The translations under genes and the position numbers were made by a program. A stretch of DNA of 7,132 nt. It comes from an uncultured Eubacteriales bacterium (GTDB lineage Bacteria > Bacillota > Clostridia > Christensenellales > DTU072). This document shows, piece after piece, positions 1-6,544 of this stretch. Under the pieces are notes generated by a model. The model had not been told where the DNA came from and did no database searches. It was given only the letters and a program-made list of their open reading frames with translations. The stretch spans positions 1-7,132 of the forward strand of contig CACXDF010000206.1 in assembly GCA_902766325.1 (NCBI GenBank), read 5' to 3'. Position 1 is the first letter of the stretch. The number at the start of each line of letters is the position of its first letter.

Positions 1-1176
1 ATAATCCGGAATTACTTCGGCGGCATAGAGCGGATCGAAAGTATAGGTAGCGTCTTGCTTGACGGTCACCATGATCCCGCCGCGTTTATCGCCGTAAACG
101 TCCACGGCGGAAAAATCGAACACGGTGTCGTTAGGCCATCCTCCGAGGCCGTATTCTTTTGAATGGTCGGTACGGTATTCGTGCGACATACCCGAATGAG
201 GAATAAACGTCAGATCAACGCCTTTATATTCGATCGAAGCGTCGTTACCGTGGTGATGACCGAAGAATACCGCTTTGGTACTGCCCAGTCGAAGCAACGT
301 ATCAAAAAACGGCGATTGATCGGCATAACTCGAGTAGTCTCCTTCTATCAGTTCTCCGTAGCGGTATACGCTGTCGCCCGTTCCCGCTTTGGCTTCTTGA
401 TAACCGATGAACATTTGCGGCAGGGCAACGTGGGTGACAACGACAGAAGGAACGATCGTTCCTTCTTGCCTGTTCAACGCCTCTATGGAGCTCGCGTAAA
501 AATCGGTTTGCGCCTGAGTGATCACGTGGCTGTATCCTTCGTCGTCATAAACGCAATCGAGATTGCAAAAAGAATTCAAAAGTTTCCCTTTCGTGTTACG
601 CACGTTGACGATATGATTTCCGTAACCGTCTTCGCATTCCCCCGAATAGATCAAGCAATACTCGTACTTTTCCTGCGTCGCTCTGATCAGGTTCGGCTTC
701 GTCATTTGCGCTAAAGCGGCAGAAGTGTCCGCTTCTTCGGAGACGTACTCTTTTTCGCAATCGTGATTGCCGAACACAAAAGTCCAAGGTATCTCTTTGC
801 TCTCGAATATATCCGCTATTTGGCAAAAATATTTCCAATTGTTAAAAATGACCGTCATGACGAGATCTCCCGCAACGATCACCAGATCGGGTCGTACCGC
901 ATCCAAATACTTATTCAAGAAAACGATCGTTAACTCGTTGGAAGATCCGACTATACCGTATTTTTGGGTAGGATCCAGCTGCGGATCGGCAAGCAACAGG
1001 ACTTTTGCGTCTCTGCCGGTCGGCACGTAGACCGTGGCGTATCCATCGGCGCTCTCCGACGCTTTAATAAAGCCTTCGGTGTACGGGTCGGGTTCGCTTT
1101 TTGATTTTTGGCAACCGAACAGTAGTGTTACCGCAAGAAAACAGACAACAAAACAAAATAAGGATCTGCGTTTCAT
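1..1176 (-). CDS. Lipoprotein metallophosphoesterase, Dcr2-like (3' end outside window)
   Basis: This is a calcineurin-type metallophosphoesterase exported as a lipoprotein; 392 residues are visible and the frame is still open at base 1. Residues 1-22 form a lipoprotein signal: MKRR, a hydrophobic stretch, then lipobox LFGC with C22 as the predicted lipidated cysteine. The catalytic motifs follow in family order: ADPQLD (63-68), GDLV (103-106), GNHD (136-139), VVTHVALP (246-253) and GHHHGND (306-312). The phrase IPWTFVFGNHD and the late GHHHGND resemble Dcr2/purple-acid-phosphatase-29-like enzymes, so a phosphomonoester or phosphodiester substrate outside the membrane is likely; the actual substrate is unknown. 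The first motif has Gln where His is usual (DxQ for DxH). ATG 1176 was chosen because AGAGG lies 6 bases upstream; an in-frame ATG at 1182 would overlap that site. The gene has its own promoter and lies 120 bp downstream of the GNAT gene on the same strand. Confidence 0.9.
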   Translation of the reverse strand, partial: MKRRSLFCFVVCFLAVTLLFGCQKSKSEPDPYTEGFIKASESADGYATVYVPTGRDAKVLLLADPQLDPTQKYGIVGSSNELTIVFLNKYLDAVRPDLVIVAGDLVMTVIFNNWKYFCQIADIFESKEIPWTFVFGNHDCEKEYVSEEADTSAALAQMTKPNLIRATQEKYEYCLIYSGECEDGYGNHIVNVRNTKGKLLNSFCNLDCVYDDEGYSHVITQAQTDFYASSIEALNRQEGTIVPSVVVTHVALPQMFIGYQEAKAGTGDSVYRYGELIEGDYSSYADQSPFFDTLLRLGSTKAVFFGHHHGNDASIEYKGVDLTFIPHSGMSHEYRTDHSKEYGLGGWPNDTVFDFSAVDVYGDKRGGIMVTVKQDATYTFDPLYAAEVIPDY

Positions 1177-1208
1177 GATCATCCTCTTTTCCCTTTTATT
1201 CAATAACT

Positions 1209-1237
1209 ACTATACACGACTTTGCAAAAATAATCAA
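1209..1237 (-). promoter_or_regulatory. Sigma-A promoter of the metallophosphoesterase gene
   Basis: On the minus strand there is a -35 TTGATT (1232-1237), a 17-bp spacer and a -10 TATAGT (1209-1214). Transcription would start near 1202, giving a leader of about 25 bases that contains the AGAGG ribosome binding site. Assigned by match to consensus and by position. Confidence 0.75.
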
Positions 1238-1296
1238 GATTCAAAAAGCGCAAAGCATTCGATAATATAAATAAATTGTTTGTCTTTAAAGAAAAA

Positions 1297-1776
1297 TCAA
1301 AGCGTTATATAATAAGGACAGATTGCCGCGAACGCGCCGTCCTTTTTGCGAAAACCATCCGGAATGCGACCGAGCTGCGTAAAGCCCAATTTTTCGTAAA
1401 GACGACGAGCCGGAACGTTCTGTTCCACTACGGCGTTGAATTGTAAGATGCGGAAACCTGCTTTTTTTGCTTCTGTCATGCAGTCGCGAACCAATTTTTC
1501 GCCGACGTGCTTGCCGCGCATTTCTTTCCCGACGGCATAACTTGCATTGCAGATATGTCCGCAACGACCGACGTTATTGGGATGAAGAATATACAATCCG
1601 GCGATATTCCCTTCTTCTTCGGCTACGCCCACGTAAGTTTGCGCGGAAAAGAAAGCTTTCGCCGTACTCTCGGTCAAAGGTTCTTCTTGCGGAAAGGCGT
1701 CGCCCGCTTCCACGATCTCGTTCCAAATAGCTATCATTTCGAGCAAATCTTTATCTTCGTATTTTCTGACCGTCAT
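1297..1776 (-). CDS. GNAT family N-acetyltransferase
   Basis: A 159-residue cytoplasmic acetyltransferase that would transfer acetyl from acetyl-CoA to an amine; the substrate is not known. The GNAT fold is complete: a first strand at TVRKYEDKD (2-10), a helix with IWNEIVEAGDAFP (17-29), central strands with GLYILHPN (60-67), motif A at NASYAVGKEMRGKHVGEKL (77-95), where R87-GKHV-G92 is the acetyl-CoA pyrophosphate loop, and motif B at N120..ARRLYEKLGF (123-132). The GHICNASY segment recalls the Mpr1-type (azetidine-carboxylate/proline analogue) acetyltransferases, a weak hint only. ATG 1776 is preferred over the upstream GTG at 1830 because the GNAT fold begins at residue 2 and because the promoter -10 box lies between the two starts. 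No Shine-Dalgarno sequence precedes ATG 1776. I see no convincing terminator after the stop, so some read-through into the phosphoesterase gene is possible. Confidence 0.9.
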   Translation of the reverse strand: MTVRKYEDKDLLEMIAIWNEIVEAGDAFPQEEPLTESTAKAFFSAQTYVGVAEEEGNIAGLYILHPNNVGRCGHICNASYAVGKEMRGKHVGEKLVRDCMTEAKKAGFRILQFNAVVEQNVPARRLYEKLGFTQLGRIPDGFRKKDGAFAAICPYYITL

Positions 1777-1785
1777 ATAACATAT

Positions 1786-1814
1786 ATTATACGGTAAAGA
1801 CGATGAAAAAGCAA
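1786..1814 (-). promoter_or_regulatory. Sigma-A promoter of the GNAT gene (leaderless)
   Basis: On the minus strand there is a -35 TTGCTT (1809-1814), a 17-bp spacer and a perfect -10 TATAAT (1786-1791). The expected start site is about 1778-1779, only 2-3 bases before ATG 1776, so the transcript should lack a ribosome binding site. The -35 faces the divergent -35 of the LURP-one gene, 38 bp away. Confidence 0.75.
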
Positions 1815-1852
1815 TTCTCTCCCAACGCACTCGAAAAAAAATAAATTGCTCA

Positions 1853-1882
1853 TTGATTTTTATCTGCCGAATATGGTATACT
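1853..1882 (+). promoter_or_regulatory. Extended -10 promoter of the LURP-one gene
   Basis: There is a -35 TTGATT (1853-1858), an 18-bp spacer, and TGG immediately before -10 TATACT (1877-1882), which makes an extended -10 (TGn). A start near 1889-1890 would leave a short leader holding AGGAGG (1891-1896), 8 bases from the ATG. Confidence 0.75.
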
Positions 1883-1904
1883 GAGGAAAAAGGAGGATAT
1901 TCAT

Positions 1905-2411
1905 ATGAAATATATTCTGAAAAACAAAGTTATATCTTTAGGCAACGGTTCTACCGTACGCGACGAAAGCGGACGCGACCTTTACTCCGTCAAAGGAAAA
2001 GTCTTTACCTGCACGCAAAAAAAATACATCCGTGACATGAACAAGAACGTACTTTATACCGTTCGCAATAAGTTCTTTCATCTTTTATTGCCGAAAGTCT
2101 TTTTGTGCGACGCAAAAGGCAATAAATTGCTTATGATCAAGAAGGAGAAAGTATTTGCTCTCCGTCAAAACTTCGAGATCGTGCCTCTCGGTGACAACGA
2201 ACATAAGCTCTCCATCACCGGCGACATCATCGCCCGTCACTTCGATATTCTCGATAACGGCGTACCGGTGGCGCACGTAAGAAAGAACTTCAACCTCATC
2301 AAAGACTCTTTCTGGATCGACACGGACAGAACGGACATGGCGCCTCTTCTTATCGCCTTCGTTATCGCCATCGATAACTATTACGACAAGTTGAAAAACC
2401 AAAACAGATAA
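1905..2411 (+). CDS. LURP-one-related (tubby-C-like) family protein
   Basis: A 168-residue protein of the LURP-one-related family, formerly DUF567, which shares the beta-barrel fold of tubby C-terminal domains and phospholipid scramblases. The evidence is the repeated strand-turn pattern typical of bacterial members: VISLGNGSTVRDESGRDLYSVKG (9-31), then KKYIRDMNKNVLYTV (39-53), then a KVFLCDAKGNKLLMIKK unit (64-80), a closing ITGDIIARHFDILDNG (104-119), and a hydrophobic C-terminal helix LLIAFVIAIDNYYD (148-161) that plugs the barrel in this fold. There is no signal peptide, so it is cytoplasmic or membrane-peripheral. Bacterial members have no settled biochemical role; lipid binding is inferred from the fold. 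The start is well supported by a perfect AGGAGG 8 bases upstream. The gene is monocistronic, with its own promoter and terminator, divergent from the GNAT gene and 147 bp before the phosphodiesterase. Confidence 0.87.
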   Translation: MKYILKNKVISLGNGSTVRDESGRDLYSVKGKVFTCTQKKYIRDMNKNVLYTVRNKFFHLLLPKVFLCDAKGNKLLMIKKEKVFALRQNFEIVPLGDNEHKLSITGDIIARHFDILDNGVPVAHVRKNFNLIKDSFWIDTDRTDMAPLLIAFVIAIDNYYDKLKNQNR

Positions 2412-2441
2412 GCGATACGAAACGCGCATATAACGAAAACG

Positions 2442-2478
2442 ACGGCTTTGCGATACTCGGTATTCCAAAGCCGTTTTT
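2442..2478 (+). terminator. Intrinsic terminator after the LURP-one gene
   Basis: A perfect 9-bp stem ACGGCTTTG (2442-2450) / CAAAGCCGT (2466-2474) runs into TTTTT (2474-2478). The 15-base apical part extends the hairpin further through GATAC/GTATT (one G-U pair) around a TCG loop, after one C-C mismatch. It begins 31 bases after the stop codon and separates this gene from the next promoter. Confidence 0.88.
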
Positions 2479-2497
2479 ATATGGATAAACTTCACGT

Positions 2498-2526
2498 TTG
2501 AAAATCGTCGACGAGTATGGTATAAT
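2498..2526 (+). promoter_or_regulatory. Strong sigma-A promoter of the phosphodiesterase gene
   Basis: There is a -35 TTGAAA (2498-2503), a 17-bp spacer, and a perfect -10 TATAAT (2521-2526) preceded by TGG, an extended -10. It lies just after the LURP-one terminator and gives a leader of about 25 bases that contains AAGGAG (2547-2552). Confidence 0.85.
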
Positions 2527-2558
2527 AAAAAACAGCGCCGAGCGCAAAGGAGAACGTT

Positions 2559-3575
2559 ATGCAAAGCAAAAAGAAAATGGGTAAAAAAGAAAAGATATTG
2601 ATCTTTTCCATCGTTGGGGTCGTACTTGCCGCGCTTATTCTGAACGTGGTCATCCTGCCTCTGACGGGCGGAAGCAAGCGGACGGAAACGACAAGCGTTT
2701 ATACCGGCGACAACGCCTATATCCGCTATGATAAAGGATTATACCTTTCCGCGCATCGCGCCGGCGGCGATATCGAACCGGAAGAGACGATGAAAGCCTT
2801 CAAAAACTGTATAGAAGCGTCCTATAAAGTGGACGTGCTTGAATTCGACTTACACCTTACCAAAGACGAGAACCTGGTTCTTTTACACGACGACGAAGTG
2901 GACCGCACCAGCGACGGACCGATCGTTTTCGGCAAAGAGAAAGTCAAAGTCTGCGATAAAACGCTGGAAGAACTGCTTACGCTGAACTTCGGCTATAACT
3001 TCAAACGAGCGGATGGAAGCTACCCCTACCGAGAAGCGGGAGCAGACCTTACCGAAGTTCGCATTCTGCCCCTTACCACCCTGCTGACCTATCTTGAAAA
3101 GGAAGCTCGTCCCGACAAGAGTCTGCATTATATTATCGAGATCAAAGACAGCGGTAAGCTCGGAGAAAAAGCGATGGATATTCTTTACTCTGTCATGAAA
3201 GAGCACTCCATAACAGACCGCGTGATCGTGGGCACCTTTCATCAGAGCGTAACGACCTATATTGACAAAACGTACCCCGACGTGGCGCGTTCGGCCGGCA
3301 TCGCCGATATGCTCGGCTTTTATTACGACTTCCTTTATAACGTCAAGATCGATCCGAAAAAACTCGGTTTCTCCGTTCTGCAGATACCTATGGGAATGCG
3401 CGGATATTTTGACTTCGCGACCGAAGCCTTCGTCGCATACGCTCATAAGTACGACGTCGCCGTCCAATACTGGACCATCAACGATCCCGAAGACGTTGCC
3501 CTGTTGCAAAAGATCGGCGCCGACTGTATCATGACGGACAACCCGGAAATGGCAAGTAAGATTTTAACAAAATAG
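2559..3575 (+). CDS. Membrane-anchored glycerophosphodiester phosphodiesterase
   Basis: A 338-residue enzyme of the GDPD family, which splits glycerophosphodiesters into sn-glycerol 3-phosphate and an alcohol. The N-terminus is KKKMGKKEK then a membrane segment at about 13-35 without a lipobox, so the catalytic domain is predicted outside, tethered to the membrane. The TIM-barrel motifs are in order: HRAGG (66-70), PEET (74-77, usually PENT), EFDLHLTKD (95-103, metal ligands E95 and D97), LHDDEVDRTSDG (109-120, H110 catalytic), IEIKD (193-197, E194 third metal ligand), QYWTINDP (303-310), and TDNP (326-329). H66 and H110 are the expected catalytic pair. All key residues are present, so it should be active on lipid headgroup diesters or possibly teichoic-acid-type polymers. 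AAGGAG with a 6-base spacer supports ATG 2559. It ends 45 bp from the convergent lipoprotein gene. Confidence 0.94.
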   Translation: MQSKKKMGKKEKILIFSIVGVVLAALILNVVILPLTGGSKRTETTSVYTGDNAYIRYDKGLYLSAHRAGGDIEPEETMKAFKNCIEASYKVDVLEFDLHLTKDENLVLLHDDEVDRTSDGPIVFGKEKVKVCDKTLEELLTLNFGYNFKRADGSYPYREAGADLTEVRILPLTTLLTYLEKEARPDKSLHYIIEIKDSGKLGEKAMDILYSVMKEHSITDRVIVGTFHQSVTTYIDKTYPDVARSAGIADMLGFYYDFLYNVKIDPKKLGFSVLQIPMGMRGYFDFATEAFVAYAHKYDVAVQYWTINDPEDVALLQKIGADCIMTDNPEMASKILTK

Positions 3576-3593
3576 TTTTTCTTAAAACGTAAG

Positions 3594-3622
3594 GATCGCC
3601 GACGTTTCGAGCGGCGTCGATC
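3594..3622. other. Weak hairpin between convergent genes
   Basis: CGCCG (3597-3601) pairs with CGGCG (3612-3616) around a 10-base loop, with GAT/ATC flanking after a 3-base bulge. There is no U-tract on either side, and it overlaps the stop codon of the lipoprotein gene. It could slow polymerase from both directions, but it is not a clear intrinsic terminator. Confidence 0.3.
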
Positions 3623-6449
3623 ACGACCACGATCTATAGCTTCTTCCGTCGTATTCGCCCCAAAGAGTGACGTTCGCGGTGAAGTTATGGATGCCCTGTT
3701 CGTCGCCGGTATAGGACGTATGCGCCGTAAGCGACGCGTCGGTGTACCATAAATCGTTTTCGGCAATGCTCCAGGCATATTTATCCGTAAAATACCATTC
3801 TTCTCGGTAAACTTCGTGTCCGTTGTAGGCATACGCGTGCGCAAAAGACTTTTCGTACTTGACGCCGGTGACCTCGACGACGTTTCCGTTGATCGCCGTA
3901 GCCGTCGCCATGATATGAACGCTTTCGCCGTGGATCTGGATCTCGCCTTCGCTTACGAGAGAATCATAATTGGTCGCGATCCGCATGATTACTTCGCCAT
4001 TCGCCACAATGTCATACGCGGTATACTCGGCGCTTTTACCGTACGCGTACAGCGTGGTCGATTCCATGAATATCTGCCGCTTGCTTTGATCGACCTGATC
4101 ATTTTGATCCGCCGAACGATAGACCAAGAATTCTCCTCCGACGTCGCTAAGCCCGTCGCTGAGACTGTATACGATCTGCCCTTTGCGATAGACCACCGTT
4201 TTTTTGCTCAAAAAGGCGCCGTTCATATAACGATGGAACGTTACGCCAACGTAATCTTCTTCCACTTCTTTACGGTAGATATTGATATCTTCTCCGTTCG
4301 CGTAAACGATGCTGTCGACGGGGATCATCTGCGCGCATCCCTCGTCGGAATACAGACAGTAGATTATTCTGTCATCGCTTTGGGCGTATTCCCAAACATC
4401 GATCTCCTCGCCGTTATTGCAAGAGTTCTGCGCGTACGGTTCTTTTCCGCTTTCGCCGACCGTCCAGACGTAAACATTAGTGGTCGTATTTTCACCTTCG
4501 CCTTCACCGCCTTGACCTTCACCGCCTTGACCTTCACCGCCTTGACCTTGTCCGCCTTGGCCTTGTCCGCCTTGACCTTGTCCGCCTTGGCCGCCGCCTT
4601 GCATGGACGCGGAAATCTCTTTTACGCTTCCTTTCGTGAAGGTGAAGACGTAAATATCCAACACGGGAGCGCCGCTTTCGTCCACGCCGTCGTTCACAAG
4701 GACAACGACGTCGAGATTACGATGATCGTCGGTAAAGTATCTTACCGGAGCGCCCTGTGCAAACCACGGCGCGTCGCCGAGAGATTGCATAAACAGCTCG
4801 TACGCGTTTTCCGCAATCGCAGCCGCGTCGCCGTTTCCGATCAGAACGATATTGTATTTTGTCCCGGTTCCGGAAACGTATCCGGCAATGGCCTCCGCGC
4901 TCACCATACCGCCGGAAAAATCGGCTATCGTCGGCGCAACGTCTTTTTCAAAGATGGTCTCCTGCGAATACGACGCATAAACGCCTCTGAATTCTCCCAC
5001 GTATTCGATCACGACGGCCTTTTCTTGCCCGCCCGATCCCGCGTCGGCTCCGATGAGATAAACGACGTTCCGTTCGATCATAACGGTCGGTATCTTGCCG
5101 TCGTTCCGCGGCAAAACGTAAATTTCAGCCGTTCCTGAGTCAGAACGGATAAAGCCGTTTTCGATAAGCGTCGCTTTATAACCTTCCAACGCTTCGCTCC
5201 ACGCCCCGGAAAGGGTGAGCATCGCATAGTTTTGTCCCTCTCTCGTGCCGAACGAAACGGTGTACGCGACGGTCGCCGTCGCTTCCAATGACGGAATACG
5301 ATCGGCGATTCCCTGCTGTTGCAGGAAGTTCGTCGGCCAGCCTACGCTCTCTCGTTCCTTATCTTCTTTCTTACAGACGAGTTCGTAGACGAGTTCTTCT
5401 CCGATCATATCCGAAATCGTACGATAATATGCCGAGATAGCTTCGCTCCGCACGCCCGTCTTCGTAAAGAACGCCGCGGATTTGATATCGGTGGAATTCA
5501 AGCCCAATCCGTCGACGAGCGCCGTCGCGAGCGCGCTCTCCTTTTCGGGAGTCTTTTGCTTGATCTTGTTATATTCGCGACCATTATACCATTTGCACGT
5601 GTCCGCGCTATACGCAAGTCCTTCCCTTTCGTAGTCCGAGAAAGAGGCGTGCGCTTGGTCGAAAACCAGTTCTTTTTCGGCTTCCAGTCCGAATTTACGC
5701 CATTCGACGATTTCGTTGTCGCGCACTTCCACGTAGTCGTACTCGTATCCCTGCGGACGATGGAGATAAGGAAGGTCTCCTTCCTTGTTGTCGGTAAGCA
5801 TGAGCATCTTGTAGTTGGGAGTCGAACTCTCCATGTCGTAGTCGAGGTCAAACGAAACGTACCAATAAGTGTGTTTTTGTTCCGCGCCTTTGGTAAGGGT
5901 GATCTCAAACGAAACCTCGCTGAAAATCAAATCGTTTTCGTCGATGACGATGGACATGGCGAAGTCGATCCCGTACGCGTACTTCCGACTCTCGGCGTCC
6001 GCGGCGTCCGAACGCACTCTGTAACCCGTTTCGTCGTCGAAATACATATATCCTTCAACAACGTCATGGTACTTCGTGCCGAACGCATAATCGCTTCCGA
6101 TGTTCTCAAAAACAGCCTTCAAATAATGGAACTGTTGCATGGGCGGCTGATCGTAATCGACTTCCTCGCCGTTCCAGGTCTCTTTGTCCGTTTCGATATA
6201 AAGACCGCGAATGACGTTGAGCGCTTCATCGTTTTTCGCCGCATATACCTTCGACCCGCCGGCCGGAGCGGCATTTTTCGTGCCGGAAGCGGAAGAAAAA
6301 CTCTTTTCCACGCCGTTGAACGCAAAACCGACCTTCTCGTACGCAGTGGACGGCAAATCCGTCTTTTTGTTCTCGCACCCGAACAGCGACAGCATCGCCA
6401 CCGCCGTAAATAACAGAATGAAAACAACGATCGAACCTTTCCTTTTCAT
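3621..6449 (-). CDS. Large modular lipoprotein of unknown function (942 aa)
   Basis: I do not recognise the family. Residues 1-25 are a lipoprotein signal (MKRK, hydrophobic core, lipobox LFGC, C25), so the protein is anchored outside the membrane. Residues 26-310 form a beta-rich domain dense in Tyr, Trp, Asp and Glu. Residues 320-490 carry a WPTNF...IPSLEA segment followed by an alpha/beta unit; residues 505-605 look like a second copy of that unit. Residues 618-653 are a flexible linker of repeated GGQGQ/GGEGQ. Residues 655-942 are Tyr/Asp-rich and beta-like, with two segments (about 690-730 and 768-805) recalling cell-wall beta-repeat modules. No catalytic motif or sortase signal is visible. 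A binding or structural surface role is inferred from the architecture only. ATG 6449 follows AAGGAG by 9 bases. The gene has its own promoter and is flanked by the convergent phosphodiesterase. Confidence 0.9.
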   Translation of the reverse strand: MKRKGSIVVFILLFTAVAMLSLFGCENKKTDLPSTAYEKVGFAFNGVEKSFSSASGTKNAAPAGGSKVYAAKNDEALNVIRGLYIETDKETWNGEEVDYDQPPMQQFHYLKAVFENIGSDYAFGTKYHDVVEGYMYFDDETGYRVRSDAADAESRKYAYGIDFAMSIVIDENDLIFSEVSFEITLTKGAEQKHTYWYVSFDLDYDMESSTPNYKMLMLTDNKEGDLPYLHRPQGYEYDYVEVRDNEIVEWRKFGLEAEKELVFDQAHASFSDYEREGLAYSADTCKWYNGREYNKIKQKTPEKESALATALVDGLGLNSTDIKSAAFFTKTGVRSEAISAYYRTISDMIGEELVYELVCKKEDKERESVGWPTNFLQQQGIADRIPSLEATATVAYTVSFGTREGQNYAMLTLSGAWSEALEGYKATLIENGFIRSDSGTAEIYVLPRNDGKIPTVMIERNVVYLIGADAGSGGQEKAVVIEYVGEFRGVYASYSQETIFEKDVAPTIADFSGGMVSAEAIAGYVSGTGTKYNIVLIGNGDAAAIAENAYELFMQSLGDAPWFAQGAPVRYFTDDHRNLDVVVLVNDGVDESGAPVLDIYVFTFTKGSVKEISASMQGGGQGGQGQGGQGQGGQGQGGEGQGGEGQGGEGEGENTTTNVYVWTVGESGKEPYAQNSCNNGEEIDVWEYAQSDDRIIYCLYSDEGCAQMIPVDSIVYANGEDINIYRKEVEEDYVGVTFHRYMNGAFLSKKTVVYRKGQIVYSLSDGLSDVGGEFLVYRSADQNDQVDQSKRQIFMESTTLYAYGKSAEYTAYDIVANGEVIMRIATNYDSLVSEGEIQIHGESVHIMATATAINGNVVEVTGVKYEKSFAHAYAYNGHEVYREEWYFTDKYAWSIAENDLWYTDASLTAHTSYTGDEQGIHNFTANVTLWGEYDGRSYRSWS
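4493..4597 (-). repeat. 15-bp coding tandem repeat (Gly-rich linker)
   Basis: Five near-identical 15-bp units run from 4508 to 4582, with a degenerate copy on each side (from 4493 and to 4597). Plus-strand units read CGCCTTGACCTTCAC or CGCCTTGACCTTGTC, with an A/G variant at one position. On the coding strand they give the pentapeptide GGEGQ or GGQGQ. The 15-bp period keeps the frame, so copy-number change would alter linker length without breaking the protein. Glu-type units lie toward the C-terminal side and Gln-type units toward the N-terminal side. Confidence 0.93.
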
Positions 6450-6467
6450 CTTTTCCCTCTCCTTTTT

Positions 6468-6483
6468 AACGTAAATAAACGTT
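6468..6483 (-). other. Small leader hairpin next to the ribosome binding site
   Basis: AACGT (6468-6472) and ACGTT (6479-6483) form a 5-bp inverted repeat around a 6-base A/T loop, a few bases 5' of the AAGGAG site of the 942-residue lipoprotein. It is short and AT-bounded, so any effect on translation would be slight. It may be chance. Confidence 0.25.
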
Positions 6484-6515
6484 GCCTTTCAGCCGGCCTT
6501 TGATTATTCAATTAA

Positions 6516-6544
6516 AAAATATCATATTTCTATTACTATTGCAA
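6516..6544 (-). promoter_or_regulatory. Probable promoter of the 942-aa lipoprotein gene
   Basis: On the minus strand there is a -35 TTGCAA (6539-6544), a 17-bp spacer, and -10 TATTTT (6516-6521) preceded by TGA, an extended -10. The leader would be about 60 bases. The -10 match is weaker than for the other genes, which would fit a regulated or lower-level promoter. The -35 lies inside a perfect 12-bp palindrome. Confidence 0.55.

Noticed and set aside
163..714. 183-codon plus-strand open frame
   Set aside because: It lies opposite the metallophosphoesterase, whose catalytic motifs are all in order on the minus strand.
1297..1830. GTG start at 1830 for the acetyltransferase
   Set aside because: The extra 18 residues are not GNAT-like, there is no RBS, and they would include the gene's own promoter.
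4493..4597. CRISPR-like array
   Set aside because: The units are 15 bp, directly contiguous without spacers, and in frame inside a coding gene, so it is a coding tandem repeat.
3816..5138. 440-codon plus-strand open frame inside the lipoprotein gene
   Set aside because: It is antisense to a gene with lipobox, RBS and coherent domains; its product is Arg/Val/Phe-rich shadow sequence with no recognisable domain and it has no RBS.
5319..6413. 364-codon plus-strand open frame inside the lipoprotein gene
   Set aside because: It is likewise antisense, with biased composition and no start signal. It stays open because of the codon bias of the real gene.
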